A stretch of DNA of 64,000 nt from Flavobacteriaceae bacterium (GTDB lineage Bacteria > Bacteroidota > Bacteroidia > Flavobacteriales > Flavobacteriaceae). This document shows, piece after piece, positions 1 to 9,478 of the stretch. Position numbers and translations under genes: made by a program. The stretch covers positions 124,001 to 188,000 of the forward strand of contig JADGEL010000001.1 in NCBI GenBank assembly GCA_016744415.1, given 5' to 3'. The notes below the pieces were generated by a model. That model did no database searches. It had not been told where the DNA came from and saw only the letters and a program-made list of their open reading frames with translations. Positions within the stretch are counted from its first letter, which is position 1. The number at the start of each line of letters is the position of its first letter.

Positions 1-687
1 ATGAACAACATGGCGCAAACCAGTTATGACTCTTATGTTGATTTTAAAAATCATCCGAAATTTTTACCGTATTTAGAGCAAATGAGTACGCTGAAATATT
101 ATGCAAAAACTAATATCGGAAGTCGCCCATCTAAAAGAGCTGGGGCAGACAAATTAGATTTTGCTGATTTAAGAGCTATTCCGTTTGTTGGATCTTGGAG
201 TCAATTAAAGCAAAATGTTCCTGGGTTTTTCGGAGTTGGTACAGCAATTAAAAAATATGAAGATACCGGTGAATTACAAAAAATTAAAGCCCTCTACCAC
301 AATTCTGATTTCTTTAAAACCTTATTAGAAAATAGTATGATGTCATTATCAAAATCATTTTTTGAGCTGACATCTTATATGGCAGATGACAAAGAATTTG
401 GAGATTTTTGGAGATTAATTTACAAGGAATACAAACTCACAAAACGACTAATTTTAGAAGTTGCAGGACATACACAGATGATGCAATCGAGTCCTGAAAA
501 CAAAGCATCTATTGATATTCGAGAAAATATTGTGTTGCCATTGTTGACAATTCAACAATACGCATTGCGTAAAATTCAGGAAATAAAAAATCAACCAAAA
601 GTTGATTTGGAACAATTAGAAATCTATGAAAAAATTGTAACTAGATCACTCTTTGGAAACATCAATGCGAGTCGAAATTCTGCTTAA
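1..687 (+). CDS. ppc: Phosphoenolpyruvate carboxylase, C-terminal part (gene cut by window edge)
   Basis: This is the C-terminal 228 residues of an enzyme that carboxylates phosphoenolpyruvate to oxaloacetate, an anaplerotic cytosolic reaction. The motif IGSRPSKR at about residues 40-47, the segment RAIPFVGSWSQ, and the tail with NIVLPLLTIQQYALR and a final N-A-S-R-N match the C-terminal third of bacterial PEP carboxylase, whose chain usually ends in RNTG. The family is normally about 850-900 residues, so the ATG at base 1 is almost certainly an internal methionine and the gene starts outside the window. A 131-bp gap separates it from the next gene on the same strand. Confidence 0.9.
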   Translation: MNNMAQTSYDSYVDFKNHPKFLPYLEQMSTLKYYAKTNIGSRPSKRAGADKLDFADLRAIPFVGSWSQLKQNVPGFFGVGTAIKKYEDTGELQKIKALYHNSDFFKTLLENSMMSLSKSFFELTSYMADDKEFGDFWRLIYKEYKLTKRLILEVAGHTQMMQSSPENKASIDIRENIVLPLLTIQQYALRKIQEIKNQPKVDLEQLEIYEKIVTRSLFGNINASRNSA

Positions 688-818
688 ATAGAATTCAAGC
701 TTTAAGAAAGAACAAAGGATTGGTATTGTATCAGTCCTCTGTTTTTTATGAAGAATTCTCAATTCAAATTGACAAATAATTTCAGTATATTTATGCTGAA
801 AAATAACACCCATTTCCC

Positions 819-3200
819 ATGAAAAAAGTTCTACTTAAAATCACCAAAATTCTTATTGTACTTTTCCTACTCATTATTGTTGGAGTCTATTTTTTTATCA
901 ATAGTTTAAAACCTACTTATGAAGGTTCTCAAAGTTTAGCTGGTTTAAAATCAGAAACAACTGTAAAATTTGATGACTACGGCATACCACATATATATGC
1001 CGAAAACCAAGAAGATGCTATGCGCTCCTTAGGATACGTCCATGCTCAAGATAGGCTTTGGCAAATGGAAATATTACGTCGAATTGCCCCTGGAAGGTTA
1101 TCAGAAATGTTTGGAGAAAAAACCTTGGAAAACGATCTATTCTTTGCAGGATTGGGTATTGAAGCTTATTCTAAAAAAGCAGTTGAAAACTTAGACAAAA
1201 ATGATATGGCCTACAAAATATCGATGGCATATTTAGACGGAGTTAATCAATTTATTGATGAAGGAGCTACCCCGATTGAGTTTCATATTTTAAGCTTGGA
1301 AAAGAAAAAATTCGACTTAGTTGATACCTATAACATTTTTGGATATATGGCATTTAGTTTTGCCATGGCACACAAAACAGATCCAGTTTTGAGTATGATT
1401 CAATCAAAATTGGGTGATGATTATTTGAATGAACTAGGAATAGAAATTCCAACAAATACCACACATATTAAAAATTTTAATCAAAATTCTGCAGAAATTT
1501 CTGTGGCTATAAATCAAATTTTAGAGCAATCTCCTTTTTCTGGTTTTATTGGCTCAAATAGCTGGGTAGTAGATAGTGAAAAAAGCAGTACAGGAGGAGT
1601 GTTATTTTCAAACGATCCACACATGGGGTTTTCATCACCTGGTGTTTGGTATGAGGCGCATATTAAAACTCCAAATTTTGAAAGTTATGGTTATTATTTA
1701 GGGGGTGTTCCGTTTCCGTTACTTTCACACAATCATGATTATGCATATGGCTTAACGATGTTTGAGAATGATGACATTTCTTTTTATCAAGAAACAAATG
1801 TAGAAAATGATGATTCAAAATATTTGTTTAAAGGAGAGCAAAAATCGTATCAGATAACAGAAAAAATAATTAAAGTAAAAGATGCTGAAGATGTAACTTT
1901 AACAGTAAAATCATCAATCCACGGTCCAGTCATGAATGATTTGATTGAAACTATTGATACAAAAAATCCTATCACAATGAATTGGATTTATACAAAAAAG
2001 TCCAATCAATTATTAAAAGCATTGTACAATATGTCAAGATCAGATGGTATTGATAATTTTAAAAAATATGCTTCTCTCATTCACGCACCTGGACTAAATA
2101 TAATGTACGGCGATGCAAAAGGAAATATAGGTTGGTGGGCAACCGCACAACTTTATAAATTTTCAGAAGGCACAAATTCTAAACTGATTTTAGATGGAGC
2201 AAGTGGTGAACATGAAATTGCAGAATATTTAGATTTTTCTGAAAATCCGCAGGCAATAAATCCACCTTGGCATTATGTGTATTCTGCCAATAATCAACCA
2301 GATTCTATTGCCAATATGTTATACCCAGGATATTATTTACCTGAGGATAGAGCCCGAAGAATCGTAGAGTTATTAGAGCCAAAAAATGATTGGTCTAAAG
2401 CAGATTTTAAAGAAATGTTGTTGGACACTAAATCATCAGTCGCTGAAGAATTGATTGAAATTATTGCCAAAAATGTGGAAGGGAGTTTAGCAACTGATAT
2501 TGAAAAGGCTGCATTAATTCTATTAAAACAATGGGATGGTGATTTTAATAAAGAAAGTGTTGCCGCTACTATTTATCAAAAATACACTTATACATTTTTA
2601 AATAACACTTTTGAAGATGAGATTGGAGAAACCTATTTTAAAGATTTTATAAACACCCATTTAATGGATCGTATGATAGCCGAACAACTTTATAAAGAAG
2701 AATCTATTTGGTGGGATGATGTGAATACTACATCCAAAGAGGATAAAAAAATAATTCTGATAAAATCATTTTCAGAAACCATTATTTCTTTAGAAAAGCA
2801 ATTGGGCTCAGACCTAAATACATGGACATGGAATAGAGTCCACACACTACAACATCCGCACCCATTAGGAACTGTTGCGCTTTTAGACAAATTGTTTAAA
2901 TTTAATGTTGGCACCTATGAGATTCATGGATCTAATGAAGTGATTAACAATTTAATGTTTACACACTCTAACGATGGTATTTATAAAGTTAAAGCAGGAC
3001 CATCGACACGTAGGATTGTAGATTTTTTTGATGTTGAAAATAGTATGAGTATTTTGCCAACAGGTAATTCTGGAAACCCTTTTAGTCCTCATTATAGAGA
3101 TCAAGCAGAAATGTATGTGAATGGAGAATACAGAAAAATGAAAATGAATACTGAAGAAATCGAGCGTGTTTCTACAAAGTTAATTTTTAACACGAAATAA
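819..3200 (+). CDS. Penicillin acylase family N-terminal nucleophile hydrolase
   Basis: A 793-residue amidohydrolase of the penicillin/cephalosporin/acyl-homoserine lactone acylase family. Residues about 7-27 form a hydrophobic signal or signal-anchor, so it is exported or membrane-tethered. The family matures by autocleavage to expose an N-terminal nucleophile. Here the site is Gly245-Ser246 in the segment GSNSWVV, with Ser246 as the predicted beta-chain nucleophile, followed by a NDPH motif. Length and layout fit the whole alpha-spacer-beta precursor. The substrate cannot be read from sequence: penicillins, acyl-homoserine lactones and other amides are all possible. It stands alone, convergent with the gldA-like gene. 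Confidence 0.88.
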   Translation: MKKVLLKITKILIVLFLLIIVGVYFFINSLKPTYEGSQSLAGLKSETTVKFDDYGIPHIYAENQEDAMRSLGYVHAQDRLWQMEILRRIAPGRLSEMFGEKTLENDLFFAGLGIEAYSKKAVENLDKNDMAYKISMAYLDGVNQFIDEGATPIEFHILSLEKKKFDLVDTYNIFGYMAFSFAMAHKTDPVLSMIQSKLGDDYLNELGIEIPTNTTHIKNFNQNSAEISVAINQILEQSPFSGFIGSNSWVVDSEKSSTGGVLFSNDPHMGFSSPGVWYEAHIKTPNFESYGYYLGGVPFPLLSHNHDYAYGLTMFENDDISFYQETNVENDDSKYLFKGEQKSYQITEKIIKVKDAEDVTLTVKSSIHGPVMNDLIETIDTKNPITMNWIYTKKSNQLLKALYNMSRSDGIDNFKKYASLIHAPGLNIMYGDAKGNIGWWATAQLYKFSEGTNSKLILDGASGEHEIAEYLDFSENPQAINPPWHYVYSANNQPDSIANMLYPGYYLPEDRARRIVELLEPKNDWSKADFKEMLLDTKSSVAEELIEIIAKNVEGSLATDIEKAALILLKQWDGDFNKESVAATIYQKYTYTFLNNTFEDEIGETYFKDFINTHLMDRMIAEQLYKEESIWWDDVNTTSKEDKKIILIKSFSETIISLEKQLGSDLNTWTWNRVHTLQHPHPLGTVALLDKLFKFNVGTYEIHGSNEVINNLMFTHSNDGIYKVKAGPSTRRIVDFFDVENSMSILPTGNSGNPFSPHYRDQAEMYVNGEYRKMKMNTEEIERVSTKLIFNTK

Positions 3201-3267
3201 ACATCATTCATTTTGATTTGTCATTCTCTAAAAATGAATTCCCGTTCACACAAGAAAGACCAGTAAA

Positions 3268-3957
3268 CTAATTAGTTAATGATCTAAATAAGGTTTCTAA
3301 ACTTTCGCCTTTTAACTCGCTTAATTGTTTGTCTGCAACGAGTTGTCCTTTGTTGATAATGATAACTCTATCGCAAATAGCTTCTACCTCTTGTAATACA
3401 TGTGTAGAAAACAACACGGTTTTATTAGCTCCAATTTCTTTAATCAAGCTCCTTATTTCTACCAATTGATTAGGGTCTAAACCTGTAGTAGGCTCATCTA
3501 AAATCAATACATCAGGATTGTGCAACATAGCGGCGGCTAAACCCACACGCTGACGATACCCTTTAGACAATTGCTTTATTTTTTTGTGAGACTCAGGGTT
3601 CAACCCAACTTTTTTAAGGATAATACTTACCGATTCTTTTGAAACTTGATGTACTTCAGCACAAAAATTGAGGTACTCTTTTACAAACATTTCTAAATAC
3701 AAAGGATTGTGTTCTGGCAAATACCCTATGTGTTTTTGAGCATCTAAACTATTTTCGGCAACATTAATGTTATTCACCAAAACTTCACCTTCTGTTGCTT
3801 TTAAAAACCCATTAATAATTTTCATCGTGGTTGATTTCCCTGCACCATTGGGTCCTAAAAAACCAACTATTTCACCTTTTTCTATTGAAAAACTAATAGA
3901 ATCAACCGCTCTCTGGGTTCCATAATTTTTAGAAATGTTTTTTACTGTAATTGACAT
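3268..3957 (-). CDS. ABC transporter ATP-binding protein, GldA-like
   Basis: A 229-residue ABC ATPase with Walker A GPNGAGKST (35-43), signature LSKGYRQR (about 130) and Walker B LILDEPTTGLD (about 152-162). The stretch IGYLPEHNPLYLEMFVKEYL strongly recalls GldA, the ATPase of the Gld transporter needed for Bacteroidetes gliding. From general knowledge GldA proteins are nearer 300 residues; this one stops shortly after the H-loop region and lacks about 70 C-terminal residues, so a generic GldA-like exporter ATPase is equally possible. No permease gene lies beside it. A TAnnTTTG box (3963-3970, minus) ends five bases before the ATG, implying a leaderless or nearly leaderless mRNA. Confidence 0.75.
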   Translation of the reverse strand: MSITVKNISKNYGTQRAVDSISFSIEKGEIVGFLGPNGAGKSTTMKIINGFLKATEGEVLVNNINVAENSLDAQKHIGYLPEHNPLYLEMFVKEYLNFCAEVHQVSKESVSIILKKVGLNPESHKKIKQLSKGYRQRVGLAAAMLHNPDVLILDEPTTGLDPNQLVEIRSLIKEIGANKTVLFSTHVLQEVEAICDRVIIINKGQLVADKQLSELKGESLETLFRSLTN

Positions 3958-3962
3958 AAGTA

Positions 3963-3970
3963 CAAATATA
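3963..3970 (-). promoter_or_regulatory. Bacteroidetes -7 box of the GldA-like gene
   Basis: On the minus strand this reads TATATTTG, an exact TAnnTTTG. It ends five bases before the start codon at 3957, so transcription should begin at or next to the ATG. No clear TTG -33 element lies 19 bp upstream. Confidence 0.55.
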
Positions 3971-4149
3971 ATTGTTCTTTAAAGATAACGAACAAAATAT
4001 TTTATTGGTATTAACGTAAACTTCATCTTTGAATTTAATTATAGTTGTTTCTTTTTTTTTACAGACCTTTGTAACATAAAAATAACTGAGTCGTTGAATG
4101 AGTAGAATCATGTTTTTTAAAATACTTTAAACAATAAAAAAATAAATTT

Positions 4150-4305
4150 ATGAGTTGTTTACGAGTATTAGCCGCCATCCTTTTTCCGCCTTTAGCAGTC
4201 TTTGACCGAGGGTGCGGTTCTATTATTATTGTTTTTTTACTTACACTCGCTGGATGGGTACCGGGAGTTATTGCCGCCTTAGTTATTCTAAATAAACAAG
4301 AATAA
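4150..4305 (+). CDS. YqaE/Pmp3 family small membrane protein
   Basis: A 51-residue protein starting MSCLRVLAAILFPPLAVF, with a second hydrophobic span ending GWVPGVIAALVIL and the tail NKQE. Two membrane segments, the FPPLAVF motif and the W-x-PG-x-IAA pattern are the hallmarks of the Pmp3/YqaE (UPF0057) proteolipid family, whose members are linked to salt, cold and membrane stress. The stop codon is three bases before lipB, so the two are probably co-transcribed. It is below the usual ORF length cut-off but the family match is clear. Confidence 0.85.
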   Translation: MSCLRVLAAILFPPLAVFDRGCGSIIIVFLLTLAGWVPGVIAALVILNKQE

Positions 4306-4308
4306 AGA

Positions 4309-5007
4309 ATGCAACAAATTATCTTAAAAGACTTAGGTTTTAAAGCGTATAAAGAAACTTGGGAATATCAAACTGAATTGCTAGACACCGCTGTAAAAGC
4401 AAAGTTTGACAACCGTCAAAACAATATTGACAACCCTCCGAAGCATCACTTCTTATTTGTAGAGCACCCACATGTTTATACCTTAGGAAAAAGTGGCGAC
4501 ATTAGTAATTTGTTATTAAATGAAAAGCAATTAGAAGAAAAAGGAATTACCTTTTTTAAGATAAATCGCGGTGGAGATATCACCTATCACGGACCTGGGC
4601 AAATTGTAGGATATCCTATTTTAGATTTAGAATATTTCTTTACCGATATACATAAATATTTACGTTTTTTAGAAGAAGTAATGATTCTAACACTTGCTGA
4701 ATACGGAATTATTGGAACTCGTAGCGAAGGTGAAACCGGAGTGTGGCTAGATGTTGGAACTCCATTTGCACGTAAAATTTGTGCCTTAGGCGTAAGATCT
4801 TCTCGATGGATTACCATGCATGGATTTGCTTTGAATGTAAACACCAACTTAGGCTATTTTGATCATATTATACCCTGTGGTATAAAAGGAAAAGCAGTAA
4901 CTTCGATGCAAGTAGAATTAGGAAAAGAGATTCCGATTGAAGAGGTAAAAGAAAAAATTAAAAAACATTTTTGCCAGTTGTTTGAGGCAGAATTTATTCC
5001 ATCCTAA
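4309..5007 (+). CDS. lipB: Octanoyl-[ACP]:protein N-octanoyltransferase
   Basis: A 232-residue LipB that moves octanoyl groups from acyl carrier protein to lipoyl domains of 2-oxoacid dehydrogenases and the glycine cleavage system, in the cytosol. Seen are the RGGDITYHGPGQ motif (about 86-97), the thioester-forming Cys190 in IIPCGI, and the paired catalytic Lys156 in KICALGV. Length is normal for the family. It lies three bases after the Pmp3-like gene. lipA is not in the window. Confidence 0.95.
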   Translation: MQQIILKDLGFKAYKETWEYQTELLDTAVKAKFDNRQNNIDNPPKHHFLFVEHPHVYTLGKSGDISNLLLNEKQLEEKGITFFKINRGGDITYHGPGQIVGYPILDLEYFFTDIHKYLRFLEEVMILTLAEYGIIGTRSEGETGVWLDVGTPFARKICALGVRSSRWITMHGFALNVNTNLGYFDHIIPCGIKGKAVTSMQVELGKEIPIEEVKEKIKKHFCQLFEAEFIPS

Positions 5008-5036
5008 TTTCTATATAAAAGTTTAATGTTTATATG

Positions 5037-5537
5037 TTATTCTAAAACTTTAAACGATTTAAAAAAGCGATTAGCAACTGTAGCATCATATGAATCATAA
5101 GCTGCATAAACCACTACTTGATACTGGTAAACATCGTGCATAAATACATAATACTCCAATTTAAATCCCATTTCTGTCATGTCCATTTCAGCATAAAGCC
5201 CTTTAGCATTTTCTAAAAAAACTTCTTTCCTATTACTAACTGCACCCTTTACTTGTTCGCTAAAAGTTGATATTGAAACGTCTAACAACTCATCAATATC
5301 TGATTCTAATTCAGTTTTATGCTCTGTACTTGAAATCAAATAATACATATTATTGGTGTCAAACGTAATTTTAAATGAGCTAGATTTTTCTTTATCTGCA
5401 CTCTGTTCAGAAATCGTACCTGTTATTGCAGCTTCAAATTTTCCAGTTTCAGATTTTAACGTATTCCAATTATCTTGAGCAAAAGTTGTAAAGGATATTA
5501 GTGATAAAACAACAAGAGTGAAAATTATTTTTTTCAT
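5037..5537 (-). CDS. Secreted hypothetical protein
   Basis: A 166-residue protein of unknown function. Residues 1-20 are a signal peptide (MKKIIFTLVVLSLISFTTFAQ), so the mature protein, beginning near QDNWNTL, is periplasmic or exposed. The body is acidic and lacks recognisable catalytic motifs or cysteines; it looks like a small alpha/beta domain. It is convergent with lipB (30-bp gap) and has its own upstream region. Confidence 0.6.
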   Translation of the reverse strand: MKKIIFTLVVLSLISFTTFAQDNWNTLKSETGKFEAAITGTISEQSADKEKSSSFKITFDTNNMYYLISSTEHKTELESDIDELLDVSISTFSEQVKGAVSNRKEVFLENAKGLYAEMDMTEMGFKLEYYVFMHDVYQYQVVVYAAYDSYDATVANRFFKSFKVLE

Positions 5538-5619
5538 AATATTAGGTTCTATGTTTTTTTGTAAAAATACATTTTTTGTTGTGATATTTATATACGATGA
5601 ATGACGTATTTAAAAGGAT

Positions 5620-6672
5620 CTAACTCTCTTCATTAAAATAAACTTTATAATATTTCATTTTCTTTTCTTCATCAAAACCTCTCTCAATATATTCTGATGC
5701 AGCATCTGGTGCATCTATATCTAGTTTTATTTGGATGTTAGTATCTAATTTAATTTCTGTTTTAATTTTTGCTTTTTGCTTTTTTAATACGATGTCAGAA
5801 ATATCAAATTGATTGCGGATTAAAACATCATTTAAATTTTCATAATGTTTTTTATAATCTTCGAACATTTCCTTTTTCTTGTCATCTTCCTCAAACAACT
5901 CCTCTTTAAAAGCTTCGATATTTACTTCTTCATTTTCTTTAAAAAAATCGACTGTATGCGCTAAAAACTTACTCTTTTCTTGGATTCCAAAATCCTCTTT
6001 TATAATCTCATCAGAAAAATCTTTACACATCTCAATATAATTCTGCGTGTGCTGGTTGCTATCATCTGCAAACTTGATATTCAAGAAATTCTTAATCCAA
6101 TATTGGGCATCATAATTATTATTATCAACACTCAAAACCACTTTACCCTCACCATCTGTATAATTAATAATCAAACATCCTTTGTCTAATTTTTTTGTAC
6201 TAATTCCCTTTTGAACAAAGACATCAAAATTATTATCTTCTAAATAAGTCTGAAAAAAATCGAGCTTATTTTCAATTTTAAAAATTCCGATTGCATTGGT
6301 CGTAACTTCTTTGAATTGAATTTCATCAAACAGTGCCACAATCACATCACCAGTTTTTATCTGTGCTGAATTTGATTGTTCAAACAAATGATTTACAATA
6401 TGTTTTGAGACTTCAACAAACTCTGTATCGTCTTTAAAAACCTTATCAGTGTAGCTATTTAACTCATTTAAATCAATATTTGCATGATGATTAAAACGAT
6501 AGCTCTCTGCTAAATTTGCAAAAGGCTTTAATAAAAAAGGAAACATCAAATCGTAACTTTCTTTGTCAAAAGTTACCGCTGAATCGGAAAAAACATTGGT
6601 GGCACTATTGAATTTATTTCCAACTTTATGGATGATGAATTTTGAAATTACGGCTTTAGTTCTTTTAATCAT
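5620..6672 (-). CDS. Nucleoid-associated protein, NdpA/YejK (NA37) family
   Basis: A 350-residue protein resembling the NdpA/NA37 family of nucleoid-associated proteins. The start (MIKRTKAVISKFIIHKVGNK), the repeated N-terminal half and the segment GDVIVALFDEI fit that family. E. coli YejK is of similar length and associates with the chromosome and topoisomerases. The gene is monocistronic. No enzymatic motif is visible, as expected for the family. Confidence 0.75.
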   Translation of the reverse strand: MIKRTKAVISKFIIHKVGNKFNSATNVFSDSAVTFDKESYDLMFPFLLKPFANLAESYRFNHHANIDLNELNSYTDKVFKDDTEFVEVSKHIVNHLFEQSNSAQIKTGDVIVALFDEIQFKEVTTNAIGIFKIENKLDFFQTYLEDNNFDVFVQKGISTKKLDKGCLIINYTDGEGKVVLSVDNNNYDAQYWIKNFLNIKFADDSNQHTQNYIEMCKDFSDEIIKEDFGIQEKSKFLAHTVDFFKENEEVNIEAFKEELFEEDDKKKEMFEDYKKHYENLNDVLIRNQFDISDIVLKKQKAKIKTEIKLDTNIQIKLDIDAPDAASEYIERGFDEEKKMKYYKVYFNEES

Positions 6673-6786
6673 TTTGACTTATTTTAAGGTGGGCTAAAAT
6701 ACAATGCTCATGAAGAAGCAACAAATTACATAAGACAAATAACCTATAAAAAATTCTAAAAAATAAGTTTCAAAAAAACAAACTAC

Positions 6787-7383
6787 CTAATCCAACTTCA
6801 ATTGCTCAGGTAATAAACGGAAGGATTTTCTATGATATTTTGTAGCTCCAAATTCTCTAATACTGTCACGGTGTTGTTTTGTTGGATAGCCTTTGTTTTT
6901 CTTCCAAAAATACTGAGGATATTCTGTATCAATATTTTCCATATAATCATCTCGATATGTTTTTGCCAAGACCGAAGCAGCTGCAATACTCATGAATTTT
7001 GCATCCCCTTTTACAATGGTTTTATGTGGAATATCTTTATATAAATTAAATTTATTTCCATCTACAATAATAAACTCAGGAGCAATTTTTAATTCACCTA
7101 TTGATTTGTGCATTGCCAAAATAGAAGCTTGTAAAATATTAATTTCATCAATTTTTTTTGGCGACACATAAGCCACTGCCCAAGCCAAAGCATGTTGTTC
7201 TATATATGGTTTCAAAAGCATCCGTTGCCTTTCAGTTAACTGTTTAGAATCGTTAAGTAGTGGATGTGAAAAATTGTCAGGTAAAATAACAGCAGCAGCA
7301 ACTACTGGCCCCGAGAGACAACCTCTACCCGCTTCGTCAGTTCCTACTTCTATTAGTTTTTTTTGGTATTGTAATTGCAGCAT
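6787..7383 (-). CDS. rnhB: Ribonuclease HII
   Basis: A 198-residue RNase HII that nicks DNA at embedded ribonucleotides and removes RNA from RNA/DNA hybrids. Catalytic acidic residues are seen in GTDEAGRG, in the later DSKQL segment, and in the VDGN and [17 protein letters not shown] regions. The frame is open up to an ATG at 7425, but the family begins near MLQLQYQKK, so I choose the ATG at 7383. The start faces the porin gene and shares a short intergenic region with it. Confidence 0.93.
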   Translation of the reverse strand: MLQLQYQKKLIEVGTDEAGRGCLSGPVVAAAVILPDNFSHPLLNDSKQLTERQRMLLKPYIEQHALAWAVAYVSPKKIDEINILQASILAMHKSIGELKIAPEFIIVDGNKFNLYKDIPHKTIVKGDAKFMSIAAASVLAKTYRDDYMENIDTEYPQYFWKKNKGYPTKQHRDSIREFGATKYHRKSFRLLPEQLKLD

Positions 7384-7459
7384 TCTATCAAAATAAATAA
7401 GCCTAAAAATAAGTATTTTTATCAAACAATTTCAATTTATTATTTCCGTTTAAATACTT

Positions 7460-7467
7460 TATCTTTG
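7460..7467 (+). promoter_or_regulatory. -7 box of the porin gene
   Basis: TATCTTTG, an exact TAnnTTTG, ending eight bases before the first ATG (7476). The untranslated leader would be only a few bases long. No good TTG element is seen at the expected distance. Confidence 0.5.
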
Positions 7468-7475
7468 CGCCACTA

Positions 7476-9443
7476 ATGACAATTATGAGAAACCTATTAC
7501 TATTCTTTTTTCTTACTTTTTTCACACTTATTTCTTTCGGACAAAAAACTAGTCTAGAAAAACAAACATTTCTAGATGAAAATTCTGATAGGTATGGGAG
7601 AGATTCAATAAATTATGGAAATAATAGTGAAATTACAGTAGAGCTTGATGGTGAAACTCATTATACAGATTACAAAATTATCACCTATTCTAGTGACACT
7701 CTAATTATAGACACTACCCTAACAATGAAAAAGGATTACAAATTCAACTACATTCGAAAGGATGATTTTGAGTTGATGGCTTTTCAAAATCAAGGGCAAA
7801 CTTATAACCGCTTAGGATATGATTTTAGTAACTCCTCCTTTATTCCAAAGATGGGAATGTCAGCAAAATTTTACAATTTTAAAAGAGCGGAGGATATAAG
7901 ATATTACGAAGTTCCTACACCAACTTCTGAATTAATGTGGAGATCTGGAATGGAACAAGGGCAAGCCCTCGATGCTTTTGTAACGATGAATAAATCGCCT
8001 CAATTTAATTTCTCATTTGCCTTTAATGGGCTCCGCTCTTTAGGAAAATATAGAGAAACGCTAGCAAGCCATGGCAATTTTAGAATGACAATGAGCTATC
8101 ATACTAAAAGTAAACGTTATTATATTAGAGGTCATTTAGCATCACATAAAATTAAAAATGAAGAAAACGGCGGGTTAACAGAACAGTCAGTAGAACTATT
8201 TGAAAGCGGCGATAGTGATTTTACAGATAGAGGTAGGTTAGACGTTAATTTTACGGATGCCGAAAATATATTAAAAGCAAAACGTTACCATATTGAACAT
8301 GATTATAAGTTTTTTAAAGTAAAAGACAGCGTATCAGAACCTACCAATTTAAAAATTGGACATATTTTTTCTTACGAAACTAAGCATTATCTATATACTC
8401 AAACTGCTGACACAACAAATGTTGGTCATGCCTATAACAATGAAATTAATGATGATACTGGGTTAAGAAGCATGAATAATACTGTTTATTTGGATGTAGA
8501 TTCTCCTTATGTACTTGGTAATTTAAGAGCTAAAACCAATTATTATACTTACAATCATTATTTTAATGGGCAAGTGAATTTGATTGATGGGACAGTAAAC
8601 CCTCTGCTAAAAGGAAATGCACTTTCTTTAGGTGCTGAGTGGAATGCCAATGTAAAAAACTTTTATTTAAAGGCAGATGCTTCGGCAATTATAACAGGCA
8701 ACATCAAAGGAAATAGTTTTGATGCAGCAGCAACCTATCAAACAGATAGTATTTTTAGTGTAACAGCTAGAATTAATAATGTTTCTAAAGCACCCGATTT
8801 TAATTACATCCATTTTCAAAGTGATTATATCGACTACAATTGGCAAAACACCAATTTTAAAAATGAAAAAATTAGCACTTTAGGATTTGATTTTAACTCT
8901 GATAAGTGGTTAGATGCTTCGGCGAGTATCACGCGTTTAGAAAATTACACCTATTTTGATTCGATTTCTAAACCTCAACAAGCCAATGAAACGGTAAGTT
9001 ATTTAAAAATAAAAGTTCATAAAGCATTTACCTTTAGAAAATTTACGTTAGATAATACAGTAATGTACCAAAATGTTTCTAGTGGGCAGGATTATTTAAG
9101 AGTTCCAGAATTTGTAACGAGAAATACTTTATACTATAGCAATTACTTATTTAAAAACAAGCCTTTATTGTTAGAAACAGGAATCACATTTAAGTATTTT
9201 ACAGAATATAAAATGAACGCTTACGATCCTGTATTATCTGAGTTTTATTTGCAAGAAGAACAATTTGGAGGTTTCCCTATGTTCGATTTCTTTGTAAATG
9301 CTCAAGTTCGTAGAACACGTTTGTTTTTTAAATTAGAAAATATCACCTCAAGTTTTACTGGCAGAAATTATTATAGCGCACCCTTGCATCCCTATCGTGA
9401 CTTTACCGTACGATTTGGTTTGGTGTGGAATTTCTTTATTTAA
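7476..9443 (+). CDS. Putative Bacteroidetes beta-barrel porin
   Basis: A 655-residue outer membrane protein with a signal peptide (MRNLLLFFFLTFFTLISFG after the second ATG at 7485; either start works). The rest consists of alternating hydrophobic/polar strands rich in aromatic residues and ends in TVRFGLVWNFFI, a typical barrel-closing C-terminal strand ending in a hydrophobic residue. Its profile fits the Bacteroidetes putative porin family, whose substrates are unknown. It is divergent from rnhB and followed 35 bp later by an FAD-dependent dehydrogenase gene. Confidence 0.75.
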   Translation: MTIMRNLLLFFFLTFFTLISFGQKTSLEKQTFLDENSDRYGRDSINYGNNSEITVELDGETHYTDYKIITYSSDTLIIDTTLTMKKDYKFNYIRKDDFELMAFQNQGQTYNRLGYDFSNSSFIPKMGMSAKFYNFKRAEDIRYYEVPTPTSELMWRSGMEQGQALDAFVTMNKSPQFNFSFAFNGLRSLGKYRETLASHGNFRMTMSYHTKSKRYYIRGHLASHKIKNEENGGLTEQSVELFESGDSDFTDRGRLDVNFTDAENILKAKRYHIEHDYKFFKVKDSVSEPTNLKIGHIFSYETKHYLYTQTADTTNVGHAYNNEINDDTGLRSMNNTVYLDVDSPYVLGNLRAKTNYYTYNHYFNGQVNLIDGTVNPLLKGNALSLGAEWNANVKNFYLKADASAIITGNIKGNSFDAAATYQTDSIFSVTARINNVSKAPDFNYIHFQSDYIDYNWQNTNFKNEKISTLGFDFNSDKWLDASASITRLENYTYFDSISKPQQANETVSYLKIKVHKAFTFRKFTLDNTVMYQNVSSGQDYLRVPEFVTRNTLYYSNYLFKNKPLLLETGITFKYFTEYKMNAYDPVLSEFYLQEEQFGGFPMFDFFVNAQVRRTRLFFKLENITSSFTGRNYYSAPLHPYRDFTVRFGLVWNFFI

Positions 9444-9478
9444 TTTAGCTATAAGACTTTAGTAGTTAGACTCACACC

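Noticed and set aside
30-690. Independent 228-residue gene at the left edge
   Set aside because: The sequence matches the C-terminal third of PEP carboxylase, so the ORF is only the visible part of a longer gene.
7384-7425. Upstream start of RNase HII at 7425
   Set aside because: Fourteen extra residues precede the usual N-terminus and are not family-like; the ATG at 7383 fits better.
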